From contig JAKZZE010000011.1 of assembly GCA_024220505.1 (NCBI GenBank), positions 1,550,001 to 1,614,000 on the forward strand: DNA of 64,000 nt. Direction: 5' to 3'. Position 1 is the first letter of the stretch. Each line of letters starts with the position of its first letter. Source of the DNA: Rhizopus arrhizus. Lineage: Eukaryota > Mucoromycota > Mucoromycetes > Mucorales > Rhizopodaceae. Below are positions 8,998-22,737 of this stretch, piece after piece. A program made the translations under genes and the position numbers. The notes beneath the pieces are model-generated. The model was not told the origin of the DNA, did not search any database, and worked only from the letters and a program-made list of their open reading frames with translations.

Positions 8998-10080
8998 CAA
9001 GCATTGTCTTCCAGTGACTACCGGCATGTTTCCTACGCCAGATAAACTCCACTAACTTCCATGGCATTATCAATTGATGTATCCATCATTCATAACTCGA
9101 TATGAAAACAGTATTAATAAGCTACATGTAAAATATATCCAATAGATAGGCTACAGGTTAATTCGGATAATCTTCATCAAGGATAAGATGCTGCGTAATT
9201 GCACGGTTAAATTATATTAAATCCAGGAACTAAATCACAGTCAATCGCAGTCAATCATATACGAGTATTCTATGGATAAATGCTTATGATGACAGATGTA
9301 ACAATGGAAAAACACGTCACCATTATCTATTTGTCATCAGTTATATCATACTCATTAATTATTAATCCATGACATGAAATATTATCCGTGTATGAAAAGT
9401 ATAAATAGAGTATCATTTTCTTATTAAATAAAGCAATCTCTTTATCGAGTCTCGTCCTCTCTTGTTCCTTTCTATTCTTGGATAAATCATCAATGCTGTA
9501 CAATGACGACTAGTCACTCCTCGTTTGATACCATTCCAGGTGCCTAGTAGCAGGTTGTTAGCATCGTCTGAGAATTCTATGATCTACACAAGTACGTACC
9601 TTCTATAGTATTAGTACAAGCACCTGTCTTCGGATCACGGAACATTTTTGAGTGATTGACCGTTTCAACTATTCAGTTTCGGCTTGGATCACTGTCAATC
9701 CCTTTATAGCCTTTCCAGCAATCTATCGTAACATGCGAGCCTGTCATCAATGATTAGGTGCACTGATCATCTAGCATATACATATTCTAATCATGACCAT
9801 CCTTTACGAATGTATCGATTATTAACTTCAAGTTATTTTGATTGCGGTTAGGTACCATCAGCAAGAACACCTTACGCTCGGGCGTACGCTCTATACCCCC
9901 AACAACTCAAACACCATCGACCCTCTTCCCCTTGTTGTACTTTCGCTTGGCAAACTTTCGTCTATTTCAGCAACAGTAGATTGTCCATCACTGTCGATTC
10001 CACCTATGTATGGTGTGTTAATCACATCGTGTTCGAAAAGAATCAGTATGTCCATCAAAAAAATAATTTTTGTAAAGGTG
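8998..10080 (-). pseudogene. Merlin / IS1595 (ISXO2-like) transposase fossil
   Basis: Read on the minus strand with frameshifts, the DNA gives the consecutive landmarks of this family: 'AEIDES' (first catalytic Asp region), 'AKRKYNKGKRVDG', 'GGIERT', 'VFLLMVPNRN', then 'TIDCWKGY', 'TVNHSKMFRDPKTGACTNTIEG' split over a few stops, 'GTWNGIK' and finally 'LVEFIWRRKHAGSHW'. Several stops and at least one frameshift are present, among them a TGA where relatives have Trp. A family A LTR (9075-9489) lies between 'GVTSRHCT' and the 'WRRKHA' part, and an LTR of family C truncates the upstream end. It is a decayed DNA transposon; its own terminal repeats were not found. Confidence 0.8.
9075..9489 (+). 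mobile_element. Solo LTR, family A, copy 2
   Basis: 415 bp, TGATGTATCC ... GGATAAATCA, flanked by a perfect 5-bp duplication TCAAT (9070-9074, 9490-9494). It differs from copy 1 mainly by a 10-bp tandem duplication (CAGTCAATCG) and a few substitutions, so the two copies are young. It is inserted in the Merlin-like fossil. Confidence 0.92.
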
Positions 10081-10085
10081 ACTAC

Positions 10086-10635
10086 TGTTGCAGAACAGTA
10101 ACTGATTGTGGTTGACATTGATAAATATAAGTCTTAACACAAGATCATAGTTAAATAAACCAAAATATAAGTTTATTTAAATAAGATCATACAATCAATT
10201 CCAATTAAACATATTCAAGAAAAATATGTATTGTATTAATGATGGTTATTTGAGAAGAAGTATCAACTAAAATAACAGAATCTAATCCAAATCAGGAATA
10301 TTTCTAATATTTCGTGTAAAATAACGTTATCCAAATCAGTGAGGAATCTCTAGAGTAAAAAAAATAATCTATGACAGACATACAAAAGAACAAATGAAAA
10401 GTTTTCATAATCATAATTATAGATGACACTTGCTAAAGTACCTGAATATTAAAAGAACGCTTACAATAGAAGATATCAAGCCACTCACTCAATAAGATAT
10501 AAATACCTGCATTCATTTAGAATAATTTTCACTATAACTCAAAACTGAAATAAAGATCGGCCTCAAGAAGTACACAAACTGTTTCTCGATCTTTATTTCC
10601 ACATCCTTCTTTATTATTTTTATCATTATACAACA
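10086..10635 (+). mobile_element. Solo LTR, family C, copy 1
   Basis: 550 bp, TGTTGCAGAACAG ... ATACAACA, flanked by a perfect 5-bp duplication ACTAC (10081-10085, 10636-10640). It holds a TATA box (GATATAAATACC, near 10496) and a GAAATAAAGATC signal near 10547. Other copies: 47498-48065, 48066-48401, 59264-59842, 59941-60216. Confidence 0.9.
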
Positions 10636-10689
10636 ACTACAAACACCATACATTATCGCTCAATAATTTCTATATTAAAGCAGTTTAGC

Positions 10690-11666
10690 TTATTTTTTAC
10701 TTTCTTCACATTGCTTTCTTTTACCTCCCAAATCTTCAAAATCCAAATCTTGATTAAGCCCCATGATGGGATCTACTGCCTTTATGCCCACTTCTAATTG
10801 AATATCTTTTACTTTGTCCATAATCGCTTGATTTGCTAAATATGTCTCCAAATGCACTTTATGATGAATGCTTGATTTCGATACCATCCACTGTTCAGCA
10901 AACGTATGACGCGCCTTTTTCATTGTATCTTCTTTACATGCCAAATTATTTGAATTCATAAAGGATTCGACATGTTTTTGTTTAAGCCCTGTCGGAAACG
11001 CTGCTGACCACTGATGAAGTTGATAATAACAGTCTTCGAGTTCATTCAGCCATACCTGACAAAGACTGTACAGACGACTGCATAGACCCATATAGACAAG
11101 GGCTAATGAAACAAAGTGTTCTAATTTCAGTAAAGTTGAATTAGCCCTGTAGGTCTCGACAAGAACAACTTTGAGTTTATCTAATATGAGGCTTGCACCA
11201 ATGATTCGATGCATACTGTATTCTATTGACTCTTTGCTTGGTATAAAAGTCCAGTTTCCTGTACACTTGTCTAATCTATGGTCACAACATAAATATTCCT
11301 TTTTCTTCCCTCTTATTTTTTTGTGTGTGCTCACGTTTTGACATTCCAAAAGGATAAACAAAGTCTCTCAAGTTCTTTATCAACAGCCAAGTTCTTTAAT
11401 CTTTTAATCAGTTTCCTTAACTCCATTGATCTCTTGAATCGATGAAAAGGTCTCTGTTGATTAAGATTTTTATAATAAAGACGATCCAAAACTGCTACTT
11501 CGATCCAAAAGGTTTTTTGATTTCTAAAGAATTCAACAAATCCTTTTAATTTATCCAGCTGATCTTGATGATCTATTTTTACAGTTTTATTGATGCGTAC
11601 ATTGGAAAGTATAAGATTAGGTGGTAAAGGAGGATCGAGTAGTGTATAATAAGGTGGAGGTGTCAT
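10690..11666 (-). CDS. NEPRO-like nucleolar protein
   Basis: Two exons, 11335-11666 and 10690-11275, with a 59-nt GT-AG intron; the spliced frame is 305 residues. The N-terminal half has 'VLDRLYYKNLNQQRPFHRF' followed by 'LRKLIKRLKNL', which matches the nucleolus and neural progenitor protein (NEPRO) N-terminal domain, related to the Rmp1 RNA-binding subunit of RNase MRP. After the junction the frame continues 'LDKCTGNWTFIPSKESI' and a helical segment. The likely role is rRNA processing in the nucleolus; this is inferred from family resemblance. The C-terminus is lysine-rich. It lies about 120 bp from the divergent SAC1 start, so the two probably share a promoter region. Confidence 0.75.
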
Positions 11667-11782
11667 TTAATGGAGAAAAAAAAAAAGTACTTTCTGTTTG
11701 TTTTTTTGTGCGGAGTCTTTATTTAAGGTGTTTTAATTTTAAATTCACGTCTAACTCTTTCTTTTCTTTTTTTTTGTAAGAA

Positions 11783-14179
11783 ATGCATAGAGATTTTAAA
11801 CTGTAAAAAGAGAGATGATGTTTTTTTTTTAAAAGAAAAATATAGTAATACTTTATGATAGATATACTACCAAGGACTCGTATATTATAGCTCCTGTACA
11901 ATCAGAGTCTTTATTGTTAGTAAACCGAAAGGATGGTGGTTTACAAATAACAGGTTGGCAAACGTCGCTACTTTTGACACACTTTATACTTACATACTTT
12001 TAGATAAACTTCCCACTCCAGTTGAGCAAGAAAGCACATTATATATCTACGGTATCATGGGTTTTATTCAGTTGTTATCGGGTGATTACATGTTGACTAT
12101 CACTGAAAGAGAAGTTGTGGGTTCTATTAAAGGAAAGAGTATTTATCGTATTGGTGCTTTTCAGATATTGCCCTTGGCTCGTCATTTGGATGCTTTGAGC
12201 GAAGAAGAAGTAAGATGATATAGAAAAGAGCTGAAGTATGTATTGATTATTTGGAAATAGAAAGCGCAAGAACAATATTATGTTAATTTATTAGAGTCAC
12301 ATCTTCGAACAAATACCTTTTATTTTTCATATGATTATGATTTGACTCAATCCATTCAAAAACAAACCCAATTAAATATGAGTGAGGCTTTATATAAAAG
12401 AGTAAGCGAAGCTAGCTCGTCTATTGGGTTGTTGATTAAATGTTTTATAGGCAGATGAAAGATTCTTTTGGAATCAATTTGTATCATCCAAGTTAATTGA
12501 TGCTAACGTAGATGTAAGGCATATAAATAGAGAGATATTTGAGCAGGAAGTTGATTGAAATACATTTTGTAGTTATCTGATTATATTCTGCCTGTCATGC
12601 AAGGATGTAAAGTATATTTTTACAAAAAAAAGCATGCATTAAACTCCTCTGAATAGTTGTAGAAATGAACTCTTGTAAAGTAAACAACAAATCCTTTGTT
12701 TGGGGCTTAATCACCCGCAGAAGTAGACACCGTCCTGGTACACGTTACTTTTCCCGTGGTATTGATGAGTACGGACATGTATCCAATTTTGTAGAAACCG
12801 AACAATTTGTGTTGTATGCAGATGCTCAACTTTCCTTTGTTCAAACCAGAGGATCTATTCCTGTCTATTGGGCACAAATCATTAACCTTAAGTATACGCC
12901 CAGACTTTGGATTGGTGAAACCAGAAAGAGTGTAAGCTCTAAAAATGTAAAAATATACACTGATACTTACACATACTATAGCTGGCTGCTGCTCGCGCTC
13001 ATTTTGATGAACAAATTCGACTTTATGGACCTCAAACGCTAATTAATTTGGTCAATAAGAAAGGATATGAATTGCCAATGGGTCAAGCTTATGCTCGTAC
13101 TGTTGAGCAACTGAATGATCCTCGATTACATTACATTCACTTTGATTTTCATGCTGAATGCTCTAAAATGAGATGGCATCGTATTGATCTTTTGATTAAC
13201 CAATTAAAGGACACATTAGCAGAAGAAGGGTAACGCTAAAGAAATAAGCGAAGGAGATGATACTGATCATGACGTGTGTAGGTATTTGTATGTAGACGCT
13301 CAAGGAGCAGTGAAAAAAACACAGAAATCAGTCATTCGTACCAACTGCATGGATTGCTTAGATCGTACCAATGTAGTTCAAAGCACAATCGCTCGCTATG
13401 TCTTGACTCAGCAATTGCATGAACTTGGCATCCTTGGATCTGAACAAAAATTGGAAGATCAAGAAGAATTGATGATTGCTTATAGAAATAGTACGTAACA
13501 TGTACTTGTGCGAATTAAACTTACATCTTTTGCATAGTTTGGGCTGACAATGCAAATGGTGTCAGTTGTGTTTACTCTGGTACTGGTGCCCTCAAAACAG
13601 ATTTCACAAGGTAACAAGAATGAGTAAAGACAGTAGGATGATGAATACTGATATTCTCCATAGAACCGGACAGCGCACAAAGGTTGGCGCATTACAAGAT
13701 TTACAAAATTCAATTGTTCGATACTGCAAAAACAACTTTATGGATGGTTTCCGTCAAGATTCATTTGATTTGTTCCTTGGAAGATATAGTGTTGGCCATA
13801 AACCTCTTGTTATCAATGAAGACAACCGATCTCTTCGCATCCGCGTCGTAAGTATACACTACAAATAGACATGGACGGATCTAACGTATCTCAGGTACCT
13901 TATATCATGTTCTTTGCTTTGTTCATGCTCTTCATAAACATCCTTCGTCCAAATTACTCTGGTTTCAAATCTGTCACGTCCTATATCTTGCTTTTATTGT
14001 TTTGGGTCTCTGTCTTGATCTCAGGTGTTCGATTTGCAGCTAAACATGGTGATCAATTTGTCCAGTGGCCACGTCTGCTTCAATTGCCATCCACGGAAGA
14101 AATTGAAGAAATACCTGCGATGGCAGAAAAGGAAGGCAGCATGGCACCTCCTGAGTTTGCAAAGACTGATGTCATTTAA
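11783..14179 (+). CDS. SAC1: Sac1-type phosphoinositide phosphatase
   Basis: Twelve exons by my reconstruction: 11783-11802, 11862-11953, 12004-12209, 12261-12401, 12451-12513, 12573-12606, 12657-12931, 12982-13229, 13282-13490, 13538-13610, 13664-13847, 13895-14179; all introns are 47-59 nt GT-AG. The protein starts MHRDFKLYTTKDSY, has the SAC landmarks '[19 protein letters not shown]' and '[12 protein letters not shown]', the CX5R(T) catalytic loop in '[12 protein letters not shown]', '[20 protein letters not shown]' and '[10 protein letters not shown]'. Two hydrophobic segments close to the C-terminus ('[15 protein letters not shown]' and '[16 protein letters not shown]') form the ER/Golgi membrane hairpin. 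The enzyme dephosphorylates PI4P, linking ER lipid balance with secretion. The first exon is only 20 nt. The gene appears intact. Confidence 0.93.
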
Positions 14180-15834
14180 TAATAAAGAACAGTGTTGATT
14201 TGTTTGTGTAAATTTAGTTCATATGATGTCGTTTTGATCATGTGTACCCACCATTACCTTCTGTAAATACATACTCGCTTTTGAGTGATTAAACCATCCA
14301 ATTATGGCCTTAATTTCTTCTTTCATAACTCGTCTTGATTTCTATTGATTACTTTAATAGATAATATGAACATAGATAAAAAAATAACAATTGATAAAAG
14401 TTAGGCTACCTTGGGATACATTCTCCTTTTTTTTTCATTTTATATAGAGTGTGTATCTTTCGACATGTGCATAGTACCATTATTATTCAATTTTACGGCT
14501 TTTTGTAGACATTCAAGTGTCCCTGTTTAATTTGGATTCGTCGAGTGAGATTTGATTCGAAAATGATGAAATTTCAAATAGAATGATACCATTTGTTAAT
14601 GTCCACTAATTATCCCATTGGAAAATGAAAACAGTGAACCATAAAATGGCTAGCTTATGTATCATGTTTTGCGTTTCTTAATTCATCCCTAAGAGCTCAC
14701 TATCCTTATCCAAGTATTCTAGAGTAAGTCCTTTCTCCATTTTAACTCTTTTCGATGGGGAGTTTTTTTTTTTATATACTCGTCATCCCTTTCCCAGAGT
14801 GTCTCTTGTTTGACACAATTGCTCTGTATAGAATGTTGTTTTAATTCCTTATTTTTGAAGCATTCTTTGTTATGGACAGTGATTGAGTTATCTCTAATGG
14901 TAGGTTGTTATTAACCGCCATCGTTTGTTTTGAATCGGACGATTCTTCTGGTAGTGTTGCATCTTTTTTTACATTCTTTTGAAGAATGGTGAAATAGGCA
15001 TTTTGTATCTCTCGATGAATAAAACTAACAGCAAGTCAATCAGCTAATGAGTCTCTTGGATCCCTTTGTCGTGTAAGGACGAGAAAGAACCCATGCAGTA
15101 CAAACTGCGTCTTAGACTATAACCGTGTGGTTTAAACTGCGTAAGCTGTTTATTGTCCATAGCACAAAGTACAATGTACGATATACAATAAAAACCTGTG
15201 AAAGAATGTTTCAAGTGATCTCACATGACACTAAGGAAATCATCAAGTAAATACAAGTATGAATCAAAACAGCCATGAACCTCTTTCTAAATTTGATCCA
15301 ATCTTTTCATTTATTCATTGTTCTTAACACGTCTTACCAGGCACTTTCGATACATTCGATGAATATTCAGAGAATACAACATGAAGACATTGAATGCAGT
15401 TATGTATGATTGGTATCATATCAATAATGATAAAAGACTGGGCCTTACACTCACCTTTATATCATTATCTGATTATATCACTCAATTAGGAATTTTGATA
15501 GCTGCGATCATCAGATTTTGCTAGCGCCCTGTAGCAGTACGAATATTCAGCTGTTCCTCAACAAAGATACTTTGATATGTTTGAAAACAGATGTATGTTT
15601 TTAGATGTTGAAAAGGAGATAGCATGTTGGATACGGCAGTGTCGCCATTTTGAAAATACAAACTGCAAAAAGAAATTAGTTGGGTTTTAAGTGAACACCC
15701 ATCTTTCACTCTCCGAACATGACTAATCGAGTGTTCCTTTTTATGCAATTTTTTAAAAGGGGGGCGGAAATGATGACAAAGTGAAACTGTGTTCATGATT
15801 GGATAAGAGCTTGCTTACAAATACAAGGAGATTC
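14180..15834. other. Intergenic region, no gene seen
   Basis: About 1.65 kb of AT-rich DNA between SAC1 and the glutathione reductase promoter. The short open frames lack family resemblance, introns in phase and start context. No transposon relic is recognised. Confidence 0.5.
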
Positions 15835-17488
<1,654 letters not shown>

Positions 17489-17603
17489 TAAGATTTATAA
17501 TAATAAACAATTCCTACTTTCTCATCTCTAATACTTTTATGCGCTAAAAAAAAAAAATTAAATTTCAGTTATTTTATCTTTTATAGATTTTGACAGGTCA
17601 CCC

Positions 17604-19472
17604 ATGTTGAAATTCAAACAGGCCATTGCTGAACAGTTATCCAAACATGTATCGACATGTCCCAACAAGATCATAAAGGGCTTTAAAATACCCAATAAGA
17701 GAAAACAAGGCGATCTATCCATTTCAATGTTTGATTTAGATCCTTCTTTAAAGAAATCAGGACAACAACTTCCACTACAGGCACAAGCCATAATCACCAA
17801 AGTACGCCCTTTGAGAAAAGGAAAAAAAAAAAAGTTTTGACATGTTTTGTTTAGATTGATGCCAATCAATATATAGACAAAGTCACTGTAGACGGTTTAA
17901 AATTATCGTTTCAATTCAAACAAAAAGAATTTACTCAACAAGTCTTGACCCAAGTCTTTCAACAACGCAGTCGATATGGCTGGGCTGATCTGCCAGCGGG
18001 GAACAAGACCGTGTTGATTGACTATAGCTCACCCAATATTGCTAAAAAGTTTCATGTGGGCCACTTGAGAAGTACGATTATCGGCAACTTTGTGAGAAGG
18101 ATACATGAAGAATTGGGTTATAAAGTGATTGGGATGAATTATTTGGGTGATTGGGGCAAACAATACGGTAAGTCAAAAGACAAAAAAAAAGGGGGTCCCT
18201 GATCATGGTACTCATCGAGTACGAAAGGTTTGCTGGCGGTTGGATATGAAAAATATGGAAATGAAGTGGAATTAGAAAGGGATCCTATTCGTCATTTGTA
18301 TGACGTGTATGTAAAAATTAATGCGGATGCAAAAGACGATGAAAGTATTCATGTTCAAGCAAATCAATATTTTAAAAGAATGGAAGAAGGTAAGGGGTCG
18401 GTATGTGGGGCTGAACGAGATACTGATCAAACTAGATGATCCTGAGGCTTTGTCGGGGTGGAATAGGCTGAGGGAGATGAGTATACGTTCGTATGAGGAA
18501 GTCTATAAACGATTGGATGTTAAATTTGATGTGTACTCGGGTGAATCTGAAGTGAAAGATTACGTCCCTCAAGTATACAGCTTATTAGAACAACACAATT
18601 TATTGCAACAGGCACCGGATAGCAAGGCCTATGTTGTAGACCTGACAGAGCACGGACTGGGCAAGGTTCCCGTCAAGAGATCCGATGGTACATCGCTCTA
18701 TGTGACACGCGATTTGGCAAGTATCCTGATGAGACGAGAACGGTATCCGTTTCAAAAGGCAATCTATGTTGTGGGGAACGACCAAGAATTTTATTTCAAA
18801 CAAGTCTTTCAGATTGCAAAGATGATGCTGCCTGATGCAGACCTTGAATTAGAGCATGTAGGGTTTGGATTGATCAAGGGTATGTCAACCAGACGAGGTG
18901 AGGTAGTCTTTCTGGAAGACCTTTTGAACAAAGTACAGAGAATGAATAAAAACTATATGGAAAATAATGAAAAATGCCAAGCAGAGAATATTGAGGAAGT
19001 AGCCGATACGTTGGGTGTGTCAGCGATCATGATACAAGACATGAAAACAAAACGAGCCTTGGGTTATGACTTTTCTTGGGATCGGATGATCAGTCGAGAG
19101 GGCTATACGGGTGTTCGGGTACAGTACGCTCATGTCAAGGCGTGTGGGATCGAAAGGAACTTTCCTCTGGCGATATCACCCGATTGTGATTTTTCAATCT
19201 TGAAGGAACCAGAGGCGTTCAATCTGGTTCATACCATCTCGCAATTTCCTGATGTTGTCGAAAGAGCATTTGATACACTAGAACCATCGATGATCACTGG
19301 CTATCTGTTTGATTTAATGACAGCGACCAATGGTGCTTATAAACGGCTACAAGTCGTACGTCAAAGTCCAGAAGTGGCCAAGGCAAGAATGTTGCTCTTT
19401 TGGTCAGCTAGAACTACTTTGAGAAATGGGTTATATCTTCTTGGTATTAATAGAGTATTGGAAAAGATGTAA
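17604..19472 (+). CDS. Arginyl-tRNA synthetase
   Basis: Four exons: 17604-17801, 17855-18167, 18228-18389 and 18436-19472, giving 569 residues. The class I signature is '[19 protein letters not shown]', followed by '[11 protein letters not shown]'; the degenerate KMSKS loop is '[12 protein letters not shown]', as usual in ArgRS; '[14 protein letters not shown]' opens the anticodon-binding helical domain. The enzyme attaches arginine to tRNA-Arg. The N-terminal domain is slightly shorter than in yeast; a possible acceptor (TTTATAG) upstream of the ATG leaves room for a 5' exon. It lies in tandem with the glutathione reductase gene, about 115 bp from its end, so spacing is tight. Confidence 0.95.
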
Positions 19473-19791
19473 AATAAATAAATTTTAATCATACCGTACG
19501 ACTTTACCCTTTTTAATTAAACATGGTCTCTATGGAAAAGGCATTTCTGAATTCTGTGAAACATCCCCTTCTCTACTTTGAATAGAAACAGGCCGATGGA
19601 TTCTTGTGAAACAAACATGAAAAAAAAAAAAGCAAATGGTTTTTCTGTAAAAATATGCATCCCTACTCCTTTGCAGATCAAATCATAAAGGAATGTAAGA
19701 CAAGAAAGAATTGGTTTTGTTTGATGCACGTGGGACATCAAAATGAAAGGTTTTATATGTTTGTGTTACTAAAATTAAAAAAGGGTATTTT

Positions 19792-20485
19792 CTATAATGA
19801 AGGTTCATGAACCATTGGAACCAAATAAACCACCTGTTCTTTTACGATCAGTGGCATTTCTCCTTGTGCCACAAATCCAAAGGATTCAAAGAATTTGACA
19901 GATTTTGTATCATTGATCACTTCAACATAGATTGGCACTTTCACTTTTTCCAAAAGATAAGTCATCAAGGCCTTACCATATCCTTTGCCTTGCTCTTGTT
20001 CAAGTACACCAATGAAACTGATGATGATATATTTTGGGTATTCAGCCATGATATGTCGACGTATTTTATCATGAACAGATTTGTGTCCACAAAAGGATAA
20101 TAAGCGTGCGTACTTGGATGTCTGAATTAGTTGTGACCAGTGAAAGGGTTGATCGGACCAGACCAGGACACCTTTGCATCCCTCCACTTGAATGACAGAG
20201 CTTCGATTCCATGCGGTTTGAATCATATTTCTGAATAGATTGAAAAGTACAGCTTCACTCTTTTCAAAATAAGTCTTTAACGTCTTGTTGGATTGATATG
20301 CCTCAGTCAAAATATGAGCTGCTTCTTTAATGGCGCCTATTTTTTAATCCATTAATTTTTTTTTTTTTTCCATTTAATTTTTTTTTTTTTTTACTTTTAA
20401 TGACCGGGCGAACATTGAGTTCTTCTTGATCGGGTTGAATGGATATCTTGCGAGATATACGGCGCTCGTCGATAGCAACTGGCAT
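19792..20485 (-). CDS. GNAT-family N-acetyltransferase
   Basis: Two exons, 20395-20485 and 19792-20336, with a 58-nt A-rich intron, giving 211 residues. The first exon encodes MPVAIDERRISRK ... NVRPV, and the second continues with 'AAHILTEAYQSN'. The acetyl-CoA binding motif A is 'QEQGKGYGKALMTYLLEKV', preceded by the beta strand 'YIIISFIGVL'; motif B is 'KFFESFGFVAQGEMPL'. The protein should transfer acetyl from acetyl-CoA to an amine; the substrate cannot be predicted. It is convergent with the ArgRS gene. Confidence 0.8.
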
Positions 20486-20966
20486 ACAACAGACAGAAAG
20501 GGTTGGGGAATAAATAGAAAAGGATGAGAGTAAAAAAAAAATGTGTTGAAAAAGAAAGATGTTAAAAATTGTTCTTTTTTTTTTTTTAATCTTATTTTAT
20601 AGAAAATAAAGTAATACAAACAGTCTCGACCGATGCACGGGGCTCATCCATTTTCCATCGTTTGATTCTTTTTAATTGTTTACATCAAACCAAATCAGGG
20701 TTGAATGTCGATAGCTTTACAAGTGGCACCGACTCTAGAGTGATTAAAACAGAAGAAACCATAAATAAACAAAAGTGCAAAATGGTGTTGTAATTCATTG
20801 TCAGACATTTTTTATACCTTGCATGTCTCAATTACTTTACAAGCAAACAGCTTGATGCTAGAGTGCATAGAATAATGTTTTTTTTTTTTATTAAAAATAA
20901 AATAAAATAAAAAAGCAGATAAGTACAATTAGCTCAGGGCTACTAAAAATGGTTTGATGTCGTTTT

Positions 20967-21001
<35 letters not shown>

Positions 21002-22737
21002 AAAAAGAAAAAAGAGCGCTGATATCACCAAATACTGAATAGATTGCCTTTGCTTATTGTTTGTTTGTGTACATACAGATTATAGTTCAAGTAGTGTAGA
21101 TATAATAGATAACGTTGCTATTATCTATCAATTCTTTTCTTTAAGCTAAAACCATCTGCCGGCTCCTCCTTAAATGGAATACAAACTTGCCGCTGCGACA
21201 CTTTTAAGATTTCTATGAATGCAACTACGCATCTAACATTCAATCTTATCACATAAAATGAACGAGACCAGAATAGAGCATCATTCTACCCTCACTGCGT
21301 CTTCTTCAGCCAAGAAATGTGGCACTCATGTCTATTCTAAGATACTTTCCGCCCATGCCACCCTTAAAACTTGCCATTTAAAATCAAAACAGATTGACTT
21401 TGACCTCCTGTGCCTCATTCCACTTTCCCAAAATATCAATTGTCGAACGGAATCCCTTCCATTTTTCTCAAAGCCAACTCAATGAGGCGCAGGGAGATAA
21501 AGTATCTGATTGTTAACGTCTTGGGATTTCTATCGACAGCTGTAAAGACTTGATCCCAAAGGATCCATGTCTTATTCCTTCTACGTACACATGGTCTATC
21601 AGGTTGAAAACAAGTCTGATCTGTGGCTTGTCCTAAAGATCTTCTTATTCAACTGAAAATATTTCCTTTTATTTCCTCGTGATTGAGATGAACTCACAGA
21701 GCCAATTTCCTTATACATAAAAGGGTTCTTTTTGCTTATATCCAACCACCATAGAATAATTAATAAAGGTTTACTAGAAAAAAAAAATAGAATAAATGTA
21801 TTGAGCCCTATCACTTTCTGTAAGAGTGAGAAAAAAAAATGAATAAATAGCTTTATATTATCACCACATTTTCTACCAGGCAACTTTTTTTTAAAGAAGT
21901 TGTTAAATTTCAAATTAATTAATCCAAAGTAGCATCAAGCGTTGTTCCTTTCTTAATCACCACGATGAACAGTCTATTCTAAAACACACTTGACTATGCA
22001 TCTTTATCCTGACTTGATTCATACAAAGGGAAACACAACATGCAGCCAACGCCAACAATCAGTTCAAAACACTGGCTAGTCTCTTCATTCTTTAAAAATC
22101 CCATTTTGTTGGTTACAGTTTTTTATTGTAGACTTATAAAAGCAAATGGGTCTTTAAAGTAGTGTGTTATGAACTGAGGAAGAAAAAAGACGTGTTTTTA
22201 GTATGTTATTAGATACACAGTGATCTTTAACCAAACTGAAATAATGAAGGTTTCTTTTTATGAGATACAGCCAAATGTCTCATCCTTGTTACACCGATTC
22301 TTTATTTTTGAGGGGGTGAGCCTGTTGTCAAAGCATTAGAGTACAACTTGGCTCTTGTGCTCAGGTTGTGTCCGATGGATGAACAAGTGTTTATATCACT
22401 CCTACTTGATTCGTTCATCAAAGCGATAGATGTCTCTTTATGAAATCTTTCTCAGTCAGATGATGCATACTTTAGGATGGAGGCCGAGAGTGGAAAGCTT
22501 TCAAAACAAGCATCTAAAGGTCAAGGTTGCAAGGCACTCTTCATTTCACTACTTTTCGTGTTTATACTCAATGTGGGTCATCACAAGTTCATCTCTGTGA
22601 TTCTTTTTCACTCGAGATCAAAGTGGCCCCCCCCCATTTTGATCCCCTGTCTGGGCTTCAGGCACATGTCTGTAATCACTCTGACTCGTCATTCAAGTCA
22701 AACAGAGGCTTTATTTATAGATCGTAAGCGGTGATCA
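20486..22737. other. Intergenic region with homopolymer tracts, no gene seen
   Basis: About 2.25 kb. It holds a long poly(A) tract at 20971-20999 and many shorter T/A runs. Short open frames near 21258 and 22477 show no family resemblance. The segment around 22627 has a run of eight to nine C. Confidence 0.4.

Noticed and set aside
14180..15834. Open frames between SAC1 and glutathione reductase
   Set aside because: Short, without family resemblance or fitting splice sites; expected by chance in AT-rich DNA read on six frames.
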